NCBI RefSeq assembly: GCF_000317105.1
Contig: NC_019693.1
Location: 4,093,227 to 4,157,226, forward strand
Reading direction: 5' to 3'
Source: Oscillatoria acuminata PCC 6304
GTDB lineage: Bacteria > Cyanobacteriota > Cyanobacteriia > Cyanobacteriales > Laspinemataceae
Length of the DNA stretch: 64,000 bases
This document shows, in pieces, positions 29,511 to 39,117 of this stretch (position 1 is its first letter; each line of letters starts with the position of its first letter). The notes under the pieces are model-generated. The model made no database searches. It saw nothing but the letters and a program-made list of their open reading frames with translations, and was not told the DNA's origin. The position numbers were made by a program, and so were the translations under genes.

Positions 29511-29537
29511 TTAGCACTCTATGGTGCAGAGTGCTAA
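29511..29537 (-). promoter_or_regulatory. CIRCE operator (HrcA site)
   Basis: TTAGCACTC, nine bases, GAGTGCTAA: the exact CIRCE consensus, 36 bp upstream of the groEL start. HrcA binding here represses chaperonin genes until heat shock. Confidence 0.95.
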
Positions 29538-30396
29538 TTCGTATAAACCGTACAAGCAGGGTGAGGCATGACGGATCACGGGGGAGACTCGGGTTGAGGG
29601 TGGGCGCTGCTGTGCCAGGGGAGAGAGACCCCTCTACTGATTCAGGGTCCGGGTTTTCCAGCCAATTTTAGGGAGGGGGGATTGGGACAATCCGTCGAGA
29701 GGGATAGGGGAATGGGGAGTTTAGGTCTATTTTTTCTGAAGTTTTTTAAGCTCTCCAACCCCCTTGAGGGGAACTTTTAATTCAGGCCCCAAGTCAAACG
29801 GGTTGGAGTCATTACGGCAGCGGTTCCCTTGGGGCGATCGCACGTCCATTCAGTTGAAGAGAAGCATCCCTAAATTTTGCTGGAAGTCGGGTTGAAGGAG
29901 GAGTTTGACTCCTCCTTTGTTCTATCCAGGGTTATTTTGTAAGGGAAGGAAAACAGCCCGTTGGCAACTCTCAAGTTTTGAGGTTGCTCAGGGTCATCCC
30001 AATCTAGGGGAAATTTATAAAAATTTTAATATTTTATTTTTTTAAGGGCCAATTTTAACGGACAGTAGAGGAAATTAAGTCAGGGGTTTTGATTCATTTG
30101 AATTAACTTTTTTCAGCCTATCATCAAGGTTTTGGGAGGGCTGATATTCTGCTGCTGTTTTTGGGGATAATTGAGATGGAATAAAAAACTAAAGACCCAT
30201 CTCAAATTTCAAAGTCTCTAAAAATCGGGGTTATTCCTTAACCTTTCCCCGGAGAATCCGGTTTCATCTGAAGAGGCTTGAAGAAATATTAAGGAGAAAA
30301 GCGTTCAGAAAATCAGGCAGTTATTTTTTAGAGCGATCGCTTTTTTTCAATCAGGGCTGGTATCTACCCAAAAAAATCAGGTTTGGAGTAGTTCAG
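29538..30396. other. Intergenic region, no gene seen
   Basis: About 860 bp between divergent genes. It holds the groEL promoter side and the leader of the first RTX gene, whose last 40 bases (GGCTGGTAT...TTGGAGTAGTTCAG) recur before the second RTX gene. Nothing else can be supported. Confidence 0.5.
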
Positions 30397-33300
30397 ATGG
30401 CGATTAATTTGAATGTGATTAAAAACCAAGACAAGGGGGGAATGCCGGTGTTAAAAACGCTAGTATTCATCGACTCGCAAGTAAAAAACTATCAAAATTT
30501 GCTTCAGGGAGTCTGGGAAAATGCCCAGGCGATCGTGTTAGATGAATTAGCCGATGGAATCGAGCAGATTACCGAGGTTTTACAAACCCTCAACACCCTA
30601 GGACAAACTGTAGACTCGATCCATATTATTTCCCACGGCAGTCCGGGTTCTCTCCAACTGGGAAATGTTATCTTATCCGGGGATAATTTAGCCCAGTATC
30701 ACTCCGTTTTGCAGTCCTGGTCCCAGGCAGTGATTCCTCAAGGGAATCTGTTCCTCTATGGATGTCAAGTAGCAGCAGGAATCGGTGCAGAATTTGTGAA
30801 AAACCTCAGTCACCTGCTGGGGGTTAAGATTGCTGCATCGGTGGATATTACGGGCAATTCAGAACGCGGAGGAAACTGGGATTTAGGCTTTAGAACCGGA
30901 GAAATAACTGCACCCTTGGCATTCAAACCCGAGGCTATAATAGCCTATGAGGGAGTCTTAGCAATTCTAACAGTAACGAATGCCAATGATAGTGGTGCGG
31001 GGTCTTTAAGAAATGCGATCGCCACCGCCCAAGCGGGAGATACCATCCTGTTTGACCCCACTCTAGCCAATCAAACTATTACCCTAACTAGCGGACAGTT
31101 ATCCGTCAATAAAAACCTAATTATTGATGGAACAAATGCTCCGGGTGTAACCATTAGTGGCAATAATGCCAATCGGGTTTTTGACGTCACCCGAACCACA
31201 AACTTTGTCCCGGTTGATGTTACCTTTCGAGGCTTAACCATTACCAATGGTAAAACAACCGCAGCAGGTGAAGAAGGGGCTGGCGCTGGAATTAGAACAG
31301 ACACCCGAACCTCTCTAACCGTAGAAAACATTACATTTATTAATAACGATGCTTCCTACGGAGGCGGAGGAATTTTTGGTGGATATCAGAGCCAAAATAC
31401 CGTCTTAAATTCCCGGTTTGAAGGTAACTTGGGAATAGCGGGAACGGAGGAACGCGGCGGCGGTGCAATTTCTATAAAAAGTGAAAGCACCTTAACGGTC
31501 AAGGATAGCCATTTCGAGAACAATAAAGGTGTGAATGGGGGAGCGATTAATAGCCTATTCACTATCTTAGACATCGAAAATTCTACCTTCATTAATAATG
31601 AAGCGCTTACTTTTAGTTCAAAAACTATCAACTTTGGATTAGGGGGAGCTATTTTAACCGATGGGGCCACGGATTTTAATAAACCTGACTCAGGGACGAT
31701 TACAATTCGGGCTAGTCGATTTGAGGGCAATCGCGCCTTAGATGGAGGTGGGGCTCTCCTCTATTCTTATCCAGGAGATGTTGTCAGCGTTCACGATAGT
31801 TTGTTCATTAGCAATGAAGCAATACAGATACCGGCAGAGGGTGGAAAAGGTGGAAAAGGAGGTGGGCTGCGCCACGCTAATAGTGAATTAATCCTCACTA
31901 ATACAACCTTTGTGAATAATCTAGCTCATCAACATGGGGGAGGATTATTGATAGACCGTTTTACACCGTGGAATATTATTACGAACAGCACATTTTCTGG
32001 GAATAGGGCAGAAAATCCAGTCACTAAAAAAGGTTTAGGTGGGGGGATTTTCATAGAATCCCCGGCTGAACTGGTCAATCTCACCCTTACCGACAATTAC
32101 GCTGGCGATTATGGTGGAGGATTAATACACAATACTGACGCCAATATTTCCCTGGCTAATTCTATTTTCCATAACAATAAGACTGGACATCCGTCCCAGA
32201 TTTGGCAACAAACGAATGTAGAGTTAATTGACGGGGGAAATAATATACAATTTCCCGAGAAAGCGACTCTACATTCGGTGGATGTTAACGTCACCGCCAA
32301 TGTCCTGATCGCCGACCCCCTATTAGGACCACTACAAGAAATAGATGGTTTCTTAATCCATCCGTTACTGCCTGGAAGTCCTGCCATTGATGCGGGAAAT
32401 AATGCGGTAGCACCGGCAACGGATAAACGGGGTCAAACTCGACCCTTTGATGGGGATGGGAATGGCACCGCAGTGGCCGATATTGGGGCCTACGAGTTCG
32501 TGATTCCAGTGGTATCAGACTTGCCAATTGAAGTATTACTGGAAACGACGGAAATCATCGATAATACCACCACCGCAATTAACCTGGGAACAACAGAAAT
32601 CTCCGAGGCACTCACTACAACCTTTACCCTCCGGAATACTACCCCAAATGAAGTTACTTTATCCGACTTACAACTCCCCGAATCGTTTAGTTTAGTGGGA
32701 ACATTTCCCCCCACCTTGGCGGCGAATGGAGAAGCAACCTTTCAAGTCCAACTCGATGCTACCGATGTCGGAACTCCCTTGGGAGAGTTACGATTTATCA
32801 CCAACAACAACACTGAAAATCCCTTTAACTTTCCCATTACTGCCACTATCATTTCCCCAACGGAACCCGAACCGGAAACGCCACCCCCCACTGATACCCC
32901 ACCAGGTTCAGGGATTATAGTCACGGGTCCAATTTTACCTGAATCTCTTCCTTCAAGTGATTCTTCTGAAGTTGATTCTCCTCCCGGTGATTCTGCTAAC
33001 CGAGATTTTAGCCTTCCTGAATCGGGTGCTTGTCAGGGATTTATGGTTTTTCCCGGACCCAATTCTGTTGCCGATACTCTCTATTCCGGTGGTGTAAATC
33101 CCTTTTTTGGGACGGATACCGGAGAAATCATTTACGGGACCGCCAGTGATGATTTTCTCCTGGGAATGGGAGGGGATGACAACATCTATGGGGGGATGGG
33201 AAATGATACCCTCCACGGTAATACTGGCAATGATTATATTGATGCCAGTTTTGGCAATGATTTAGTGTATGGGGGTAAGGGCAATGATACCTTACTTGGA

Positions 33301-33909
33301 TTTGATGGGAATGATACTCTGTTTGGGGATAACGATAATGATTGGTTATGGGGAGGCGACGGAGATGATTTCTTAAATGGAAATCGCGCAGATGATACCC
33401 TATTTGGTGGGAATGGAAATGATACCCTGCATGGAGGAAAAGGCAATGATTTCCTCTATGGACAGGAAGGAGATGATTTCCTGTTTGGAGATAATGATGA
33501 TGATATCCTCTGCGGGGGTAATGGCAACGATTTCCTGAACGGAAATCGGGGAGATGATACCCTGTACGGCGGGGAAGGAAATGATACCCTGCATGGGGGC
33601 AAAGAGAACGATATTCTCAACGGCGGGAATGGCAATGATGTCCTCTGGGGAGATTTGGGTAATGATACGTTAATTGGAGGAATTGGAGAAGATATTTTTG
33701 CCTTCCGGGAAGGAGATGGGGTCAATTTAGTCCTGGATTTTGAAGTCGGAATTGACCGGATTGGGTTGGCAGAGGGATTAACGTTTGAGCAATTGAGTAT
33801 TACCCAAGGAACCGGGGTGACTAATATTTCGGTGGGGGGTGAACTTCTGGTGGCGTTGAATAATGTGGATGCTGCGATGATTGCTCAGGGGGATATTGTG
33901 CTGATTTAA
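30397..33909 (+). CDS. DUF4347/beta-helix/RTX surface or secreted protein, copy 1
   Basis: A 1170-residue modular exoprotein. Residues about 19-175 are a DUF4347 domain with His80 in ISHGSPG and Cys123 in LYGCQVAAG. Residues about 188-650 are a right-handed beta-helix with Chlamydia PMP-like repeats (GGAI, NNxA, TNxTF). Residues about 680-800 look like an Ig-like/CARDB segment, followed by a Pro/Thr-rich linker. Residues about 890-1130 contain about 18 RTX nonapeptides (GGxGND), which bind Ca2+ after export. There is no Sec signal peptide, as expected for type I secretion, but no HlyB/HlyD genes lie in the window. GGAG precedes the ATG by 8 bp. A tandem paralogue follows. Confidence 0.9.
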   Translation: MAINLNVIKNQDKGGMPVLKTLVFIDSQVKNYQNLLQGVWENAQAIVLDELADGIEQITEVLQTLNTLGQTVDSIHIISHGSPGSLQLGNVILSGDNLAQYHSVLQSWSQAVIPQGNLFLYGCQVAAGIGAEFVKNLSHLLGVKIAASVDITGNSERGGNWDLGFRTGEITAPLAFKPEAIIAYEGVLAILTVTNANDSGAGSLRNAIATAQAGDTILFDPTLANQTITLTSGQLSVNKNLIIDGTNAPGVTISGNNANRVFDVTRTTNFVPVDVTFRGLTITNGKTTAAGEEGAGAGIRTDTRTSLTVENITFINNDASYGGGGIFGGYQSQNTVLNSRFEGNLGIAGTEERGGGAISIKSESTLTVKDSHFENNKGVNGGAINSLFTILDIENSTFINNEALTFSSKTINFGLGGAILTDGATDFNKPDSGTITIRASRFEGNRALDGGGALLYSYPGDVVSVHDSLFISNEAIQIPAEGGKGGKGGGLRHANSELILTNTTFVNNLAHQHGGGLLIDRFTPWNIITNSTFSGNRAENPVTKKGLGGGIFIESPAELVNLTLTDNYAGDYGGGLIHNTDANISLANSIFHNNKTGHPSQIWQQTNVELIDGGNNIQFPEKATLHSVDVNVTANVLIADPLLGPLQEIDGFLIHPLLPGSPAIDAGNNAVAPATDKRGQTRPFDGDGNGTAVADIGAYEFVIPVVSDLPIEVLLETTEIIDNTTTAINLGTTEISEALTTTFTLRNTTPNEVTLSDLQLPESFSLVGTFPPTLAANGEATFQVQLDATDVGTPLGELRFITNNNTENPFNFPITATIISPTEPEPETPPPTDTPPGSGIIVTGPILPESLPSSDSSEVDSPPGDSANRDFSLPESGACQGFMVFPGPNSVADTLYSGGVNPFFGTDTGEIIYGTASDDFLLGMGGDDNIYGGMGNDTLHGNTGNDYIDASFGNDLVYGGKGNDTLLGFDGNDTLFGDNDNDWLWGGDGDDFLNGNRADDTLFGGNGNDTLHGGKGNDFLYGQEGDDFLFGDNDDDILCGGNGNDFLNGNRGDDTLYGGEGNDTLHGGKENDILNGGNGNDVLWGDLGNDTLIGGIGEDIFAFREGDGVNLVLDFEVGIDRIGLAEGLTFEQLSITQGTGVTNISVGGELLVALNNVDAAMIAQGDIVLI

Positions 33910-34087
33910 GAGGAATTTGGGGGCAATGTTTCCAAATTAAACGGTTGAATTTTTCTCTATCGAAATAGGAGGACGGATCAACTCAACCGAGAGGCTCCTA
34001 ATTAGGCTAAATCCGAACCATTGCACCCCGTTAGGCCCTTTTTCCGGGCTGGTATATAACCCAAAAACATATTTTGGAGTAGTCCAA
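33910..34087. other. Spacer between RTX copies carrying an EamA gene fragment
   Basis: The stretch at about 33962-34015 matches, on the same strand, the EamA pseudogene near 45093-45145 (shared CCGAGAGGCT, TTAGGCTAAATCC and ACCCC blocks). The last 45 bp repeat the leader of RTX copy 1. Confidence 0.75.
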
Positions 34088-37000
34088 ATGACCAGTAAAA
34101 TCGGTTTTTTTGAAACTCAATACAAGGGGAAAATTCCATTGCCAAAAGCCTTGGTTTTTATTGATTCTCAGGTAGAAAATCCTCTCAGTTTGTTCCAGGG
34201 GGTTTCGGAAAACTTCCAGGCAATTTTGTTAGATGAGTTTGCCGATGGCGTCCAGCAGATTACTGAGTTTTTAGAACACCTAACGGTTCGAGGACAAACT
34301 GTAGACTCGATCCATATTATTTCCCACGGCAGTCCGGGTTCTCTCCAACTGGGAAATGTTATCTTATCCGGGGATAATTTAGCCCAGTATCACTCCGTTT
34401 TGCAGTCCTGGTCCCAGGCAGTGATTCCTCAAGGGAATCTGTTCCTCTATGGATGTCAAGTAGCAGCAGGAATCGGTGCAGAATTTGTGAAAAACCTCAG
34501 TCACTTGCTGGGGGTTAAGATTGCTGCATCGGTTGATATTACGGGCAATTCAGAACGTGGAGGCAACTGGGATTTAGCTTTTAGAACCGGAGAAATAACA
34601 GCACCCTTGGCATTCAAATCCGAGGCAATGATGGCTTATGAGGGAGTTTTGGCGATTCTAACGGTAACGAATGCCAATGATAGTGGGGCGGGGTCTTTAA
34701 GAAATGCGATCGCCGCCGCTCAAGCGGGAGATACCATCCTGTTTGACCCGACTCTAGCCAATCAAACCATTACCCTGACTAGCGGTCAATTAGAACTCAA
34801 TAAAAACCTAACTATTGATGGTGGAAATGCTCCGGGGATTACGATTAGTGGTAATAATACCAGCCGAGTTTTTCGGGTTCAAGACGATCCTAATTTTGTT
34901 CCGAGTAGCGTTAACCTGAGAAATCTGGTCATCGCTGATGGAAAAGCTACAGGAATTGGAGAATTAGGTGCAGGTGGAGGGATTTACACCGAAAGTCGCA
35001 GCACTCTAACGGTTGAAAATATGACCTTTAGAAATAATGTGGCTATGGGAGAAGGCGGTGGGGCAATTTTTGCCGGTTTCAGAAGCAATAATACTATTCT
35101 AAATTCTACTTTTGATGGCAATGATGCCACCCCAACTAATAGCGAACGAGGTGGAGGTGCAATTGCCATCAAGAGCATCAGCAATACCTCTGTCATTGGT
35201 AGTACCTTCACCAACAATAAAGGGATTAACGGCGGAGCGATTAATAGCTTATTAAGTGCCTTGAGGGTAGAAGATTCGGTATTTATCAATAACGATTCAA
35301 CCCCTGGGGGTATCTTTAATCAAAATACGATGGGATATGGGGGCGCAATTTATACCGATGGCGCTTCAGAAACAACTAATGCTGATACATCTGGGGAAAT
35401 TATTATCCGCAGTAGTAGATTTGAAAGCAATCGAGGGGCTGGACAAGGGGGAGGACTTTTTCTCTTTGTTTATGATGGCGATCACGTGGAGATTGAAGAG
35501 AGTAAAATCCTCAACAATCAGGTGATTACCAGTTCCAATGGAGATGCTCTGGGTGGCGGTTTGCGCCTGGGAAATGGAGAGGCTACGATTAGAAATACTA
35601 CCTTTGCTAATAACCTAGCCGAATCTCAGGGAGGGGGGTTATGGGTTGGAGAACGCACCAATCTTGACCTAGTAAATACCACATTTTCTGAAAACCGCGC
35701 CGAATTAGCCAATACGACTCAGGGGTTAGGAGGTGGCATCGCTATTAATATTCGCGATGGCTATACTGTCAATATTTTAAACTCTACCATCGCCAACAAT
35801 CTTGCCGGACGCCAAGGAGGAGGGTTTTGGGGAGGCGGAACGAATACAACCCTCACCAATACGATTGTTGCTAACAATGTAGGGGTGAATGGGTTTAATG
35901 TCAAACAACAAACGGGGTTTCAATTTAATGATGGGGGGAATAATATTCAATTTCCCGGCAAAAATCTGAACGACCCTCAAGATGTTAACGTCACCGCCAA
36001 TGTCCTGATCGCCGACCCCCTATTAGGACCACTGCAAGAAATAGACGGTTTCTTAATCCATCCGTTACTACCTGGAAGTCCTGCCATTGATGGGGGAAAT
36101 AATGCGATCGCACCGGCAACGGATAAACGGGGTCAAACTCGACCCTTTGATGGGGATGGGAATGGCACCGCAGTGGCCGATATTGGGGCCTACGAGTTCG
36201 TGATTCCAGTGGTATCAGACTTGCCAATTGAAGTCTTACTGGGAACGACGGAAATCATCGATAATACCACCACCGCAATTAACCTGGGAACAACAGAAAT
36301 CTCCGAGGCACTCACTACAACCTTTACCCTCCGGAATACTACCCCGAATGAAGTTACTTTATCCGACTTACAACTCCCCGAATCGTTTAGTTTAGTGGGA
36401 ACATTTCCCCCCACCTTGGCGGCGAATGGAGAAGCAACCTTTCAAGTCCAACTCGATGTTACCGATGTCGGAACTCCCTTGGGAGAGTTACGATTTATCA
36501 CCAACAACAACACTCAAAATCCCTTTAACTTTCCCATTACTGCCACTATCATTTCCCCAACGGAACCCGAACCCGAACCGGAAACGCCACCCCCCACTGA
36601 TACCCCACCAGGTTCAGGGATTATAGTCACGGGTCCAATTTTACCTGAATCTCTTCCTTCAAGTGATTCTTCTGAAGTTGATTCTCCTCCCGGTGATTCT
36701 GCTAACCGAGATTTTAGCCTTCCTGAATCGGGTGCTTGTCAGGGATTTATGGTTTTTCCCGGACCCAATTCTGTTGCCGATACTCTCTATTCCGGTGGTG
36801 TAAATCCCTTTTTTGGGACGGATACCGGAGAAATCATTTACGGGACCGCCAGTGATGATTTTCTCCTGGGAATGGGAGGGGATGACAACATCTATGGGGG
36901 GATGGGAAATGATACCCTCCACGGTAATACTGGCAATGATTATATTGATGCCAGTTTTGGCAATGATTTAGTGCATGGGGGTAAGGGCAATGATACCTTA

Positions 37001-37615
37001 CTTGGATTTGATGGGAATGATACTCTGTTTGGGGATAACGATAATGATTGGTTATGGGGAGGCGACGGAGATGATTTCTTAAATGGAAATCGCGGAGATG
37101 ACACCCTGTTTGGTGGGAATGGAAATGATACCCTGCATGGGGGGAAAGGGAATGATTTCCTCTATGGACAGGAAGGAGATGATTTCCTGTTTGGAGATAA
37201 TGATGATGATATCCTCTGCGGGGGTAATGGCAACGATTTCCTGAACGGAAATCAAGGAGATGATACCCTGTTTGGCGGGGAGGGAAATGATACCCTACAT
37301 GGGGGGAAAGAGAACGATATTCTCAACGGAGGAAATGGCAATGATGTCCTCTGGGGAGATTTGGGTAATGATACGTTAATTGGAGGAATTGGAGAAGATA
37401 TTTTTGCCTTCCGGGAAGGAGATGGGGTCAATTTAGTCCTGGATTTTGAAGTCGGAATTGACCGGATTGGGTTGGCAGAGGGATTAACGTTTGAGCAATT
37501 GAGTATTACCCAAGGAACCGGGGTGACTAATATTTCGGTGGGGGGTGAACTTCTGGTGGCGTTGAATAATGTGGATGCTGCGATGATTACTCAGGGGGAT
37601 ATTGTGCTGATTTAG
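34088..37615 (+). CDS. DUF4347/beta-helix/RTX surface or secreted protein, copy 2
   Basis: A 1175-residue paralogue with the same architecture as the gene just upstream: DUF4347 with the HGSPG and GCQVAAG motifs, PMP-like beta-helix, linker with an extra PEPE unit, and RTX nonapeptides. DNA identity is uneven. The DUF4347 core (from about 34292) and everything after about 35986 are almost identical to copy 1. The first 65 codons and the beta-helix from about codon 245 to 625 have diverged strongly. The leader with GGAG before the ATG is also shared. The pattern indicates tandem duplication plus gene conversion, with the exposed beta-helix free to vary. Confidence 0.9.
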   Translation: MTSKIGFFETQYKGKIPLPKALVFIDSQVENPLSLFQGVSENFQAILLDEFADGVQQITEFLEHLTVRGQTVDSIHIISHGSPGSLQLGNVILSGDNLAQYHSVLQSWSQAVIPQGNLFLYGCQVAAGIGAEFVKNLSHLLGVKIAASVDITGNSERGGNWDLAFRTGEITAPLAFKSEAMMAYEGVLAILTVTNANDSGAGSLRNAIAAAQAGDTILFDPTLANQTITLTSGQLELNKNLTIDGGNAPGITISGNNTSRVFRVQDDPNFVPSSVNLRNLVIADGKATGIGELGAGGGIYTESRSTLTVENMTFRNNVAMGEGGGAIFAGFRSNNTILNSTFDGNDATPTNSERGGGAIAIKSISNTSVIGSTFTNNKGINGGAINSLLSALRVEDSVFINNDSTPGGIFNQNTMGYGGAIYTDGASETTNADTSGEIIIRSSRFESNRGAGQGGGLFLFVYDGDHVEIEESKILNNQVITSSNGDALGGGLRLGNGEATIRNTTFANNLAESQGGGLWVGERTNLDLVNTTFSENRAELANTTQGLGGGIAINIRDGYTVNILNSTIANNLAGRQGGGFWGGGTNTTLTNTIVANNVGVNGFNVKQQTGFQFNDGGNNIQFPGKNLNDPQDVNVTANVLIADPLLGPLQEIDGFLIHPLLPGSPAIDGGNNAIAPATDKRGQTRPFDGDGNGTAVADIGAYEFVIPVVSDLPIEVLLGTTEIIDNTTTAINLGTTEISEALTTTFTLRNTTPNEVTLSDLQLPESFSLVGTFPPTLAANGEATFQVQLDVTDVGTPLGELRFITNNNTQNPFNFPITATIISPTEPEPEPETPPPTDTPPGSGIIVTGPILPESLPSSDSSEVDSPPGDSANRDFSLPESGACQGFMVFPGPNSVADTLYSGGVNPFFGTDTGEIIYGTASDDFLLGMGGDDNIYGGMGNDTLHGNTGNDYIDASFGNDLVHGGKGNDTLLGFDGNDTLFGDNDNDWLWGGDGDDFLNGNRGDDTLFGGNGNDTLHGGKGNDFLYGQEGDDFLFGDNDDDILCGGNGNDFLNGNQGDDTLFGGEGNDTLHGGKENDILNGGNGNDVLWGDLGNDTLIGGIGEDIFAFREGDGVNLVLDFEVGIDRIGLAEGLTFEQLSITQGTGVTNISVGGELLVALNNVDAAMITQGDIVLI

Positions 37616-37650
37616 GAGGAATTTGGGGGCGATTTTTTCGGTTTCAAGGG

Positions 37651-38160
37651 TTAGGATTCTGAGGGAAGGGGTCGCGAGGCAAGGGCGACGATCGCCACCC
37701 CAATCAGCAAGACGACTGCACCACCGATGACTCCGATTCCGGGTAGTTCTCCAAAGATAAAATAGCCTAAAATACTCGCCCCCACAGGTTCAAAGAGGAT
37801 CACTAAGGTGACTAAAGTTGGAGAAATCCACCGCAACGCCCAGTTAAAACTCGTATGTCCAATCAGTTGGGGTCCGATCGCCATCAAGAGGAGATACCCA
37901 TAAACTGATGGGGGATAGCCAAAATAATTGGTTCCCCATAGCAACGGTAATGGCAACAAAATCAGGGCGGCACTACTATAGGCGATCGCTGCATAACTGC
38001 CAATTCCCATTCCCCGACGCTGTGCCTCTCTTCCTAATAATAAATAGCCGCTAATTGCCCAGGAACCAACCAAGGCTAAACTATTTCCTAGCAGTGGATT
38101 GCTGGCGATCGCACTCGATTCTGTACCGCTCAAACTGACCCAAACGGAAAACAGAGCGAC
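37651..38160 (-). pseudogene. EamA/DMT transporter, C-terminal fragment
   Basis: About 170 codons encoding the second EamA repeat of a drug/metabolite transporter, with five membrane spans (for example SLALVGSWAISGYLLLG and GVIGGAVVLLIGVAIVALA). Reading upstream, homology runs to VALFSVWVSLSGTE and hits a TAG at 38161-38163, with no usable start. The N-terminal half of the same gene type lies at 44946-45248, on the same strand. The gene is therefore broken and presumably non-functional. Confidence 0.8.
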
Positions 38161-38163
38161 CTA

Positions 38164-39117
38164 GTTCTGAGTTCTTGTGGGTAGCCTTTAAAGAAATTAC
38201 TTTAGTTTCGGTTCAAGTATCTGGCCAACGTAATCACCACCTTACCAAATTTTCTCCAGTTCGCCACCTAATTTTAATTCGTCTAAATATTCCCCTAAAG
38301 ATTTATAGGAACTGGGCCGATTATGAAGGGCCACTTCCTTCCACTTCTGATGGGCCTTCTCTGATGGTTTCCCATCTCAGGGAGTAGGATCAAAAATGAG
38401 CGAGATGTAAGTTATTAGATAATTCTCTGGGGGAATTAAAACTCGAAAGCTATTATCTTCTCCGGGAGGGATTAAATTAGTGAAGTCCAAAGAGTCTATA
38501 GCCCACAAGCGACCCGAGCTTGTCCAGAGGCTGTCCCTGTGGTCGCACCCTTTATGGTGTACGGCTTAAATAACCCAATTTTGTAGGAGTTCAAGTAACC
38601 TCGGGGTTGAAAAAGCCTACGGAATTCAAGACAGGGAAGTCTTGACTCCAGAAAACTCTCTTCTCACCCTCTCTGGGCGATCGTCAAATTTTAATGTCTT
38701 TAAAACTATTAAGTTTCGGCCAAAATACTTAGAATTAGGTTCAGATACCTTGTAGGTATAAATGCGGTTACATTAAGTCAATCTAACTTTGACCTAAATG
38801 CCTCACAGTAAAACGGTGTGTCAGTCAAATTCCTAGGGGATGGAAACGACTCCAGACCTTCAAAACCAGGGAATATCTCGTCAAAATTTATCCATTGCCC
38901 TAGGGGAAAGTCTGTGTTACCATATATTGACTTCGGCTTCAAATCAGCTTGACAGTAGTGCTTAGAAAAAGGTTGAAACCCCAGTAATTTTTGGCGAATT
39001 CTACAGCGAAATCCAGACCTTGGACTAGGGGTGGACCGCTAAATTCTTACTGGGCTACCCCCTCTTTTAAAGTCGGTAACGACTTCCCGCATACTTAGAC
39101 AATAAAAACAGCCACAC
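38164..39117. other. Intergenic region at the left edge of the inserted segment
   Basis: About 950 bp. On the minus strand 38376-38242 is an open frame of 44 codons ending GGELEKIW and a stop; it has no start and looks like a gene remnant. AAAAATGAGCGA followed by GTAAG at 38392-38411 recurs at 44953-44972. Otherwise I see no gene. Confidence 0.5.

Noticed and set aside
32953-33725. Several long minus-strand frames opposite the RTX repeats
   Set aside because: They are shadows of the repetitive GGxGND coding sequence and recur identically opposite the second copy.
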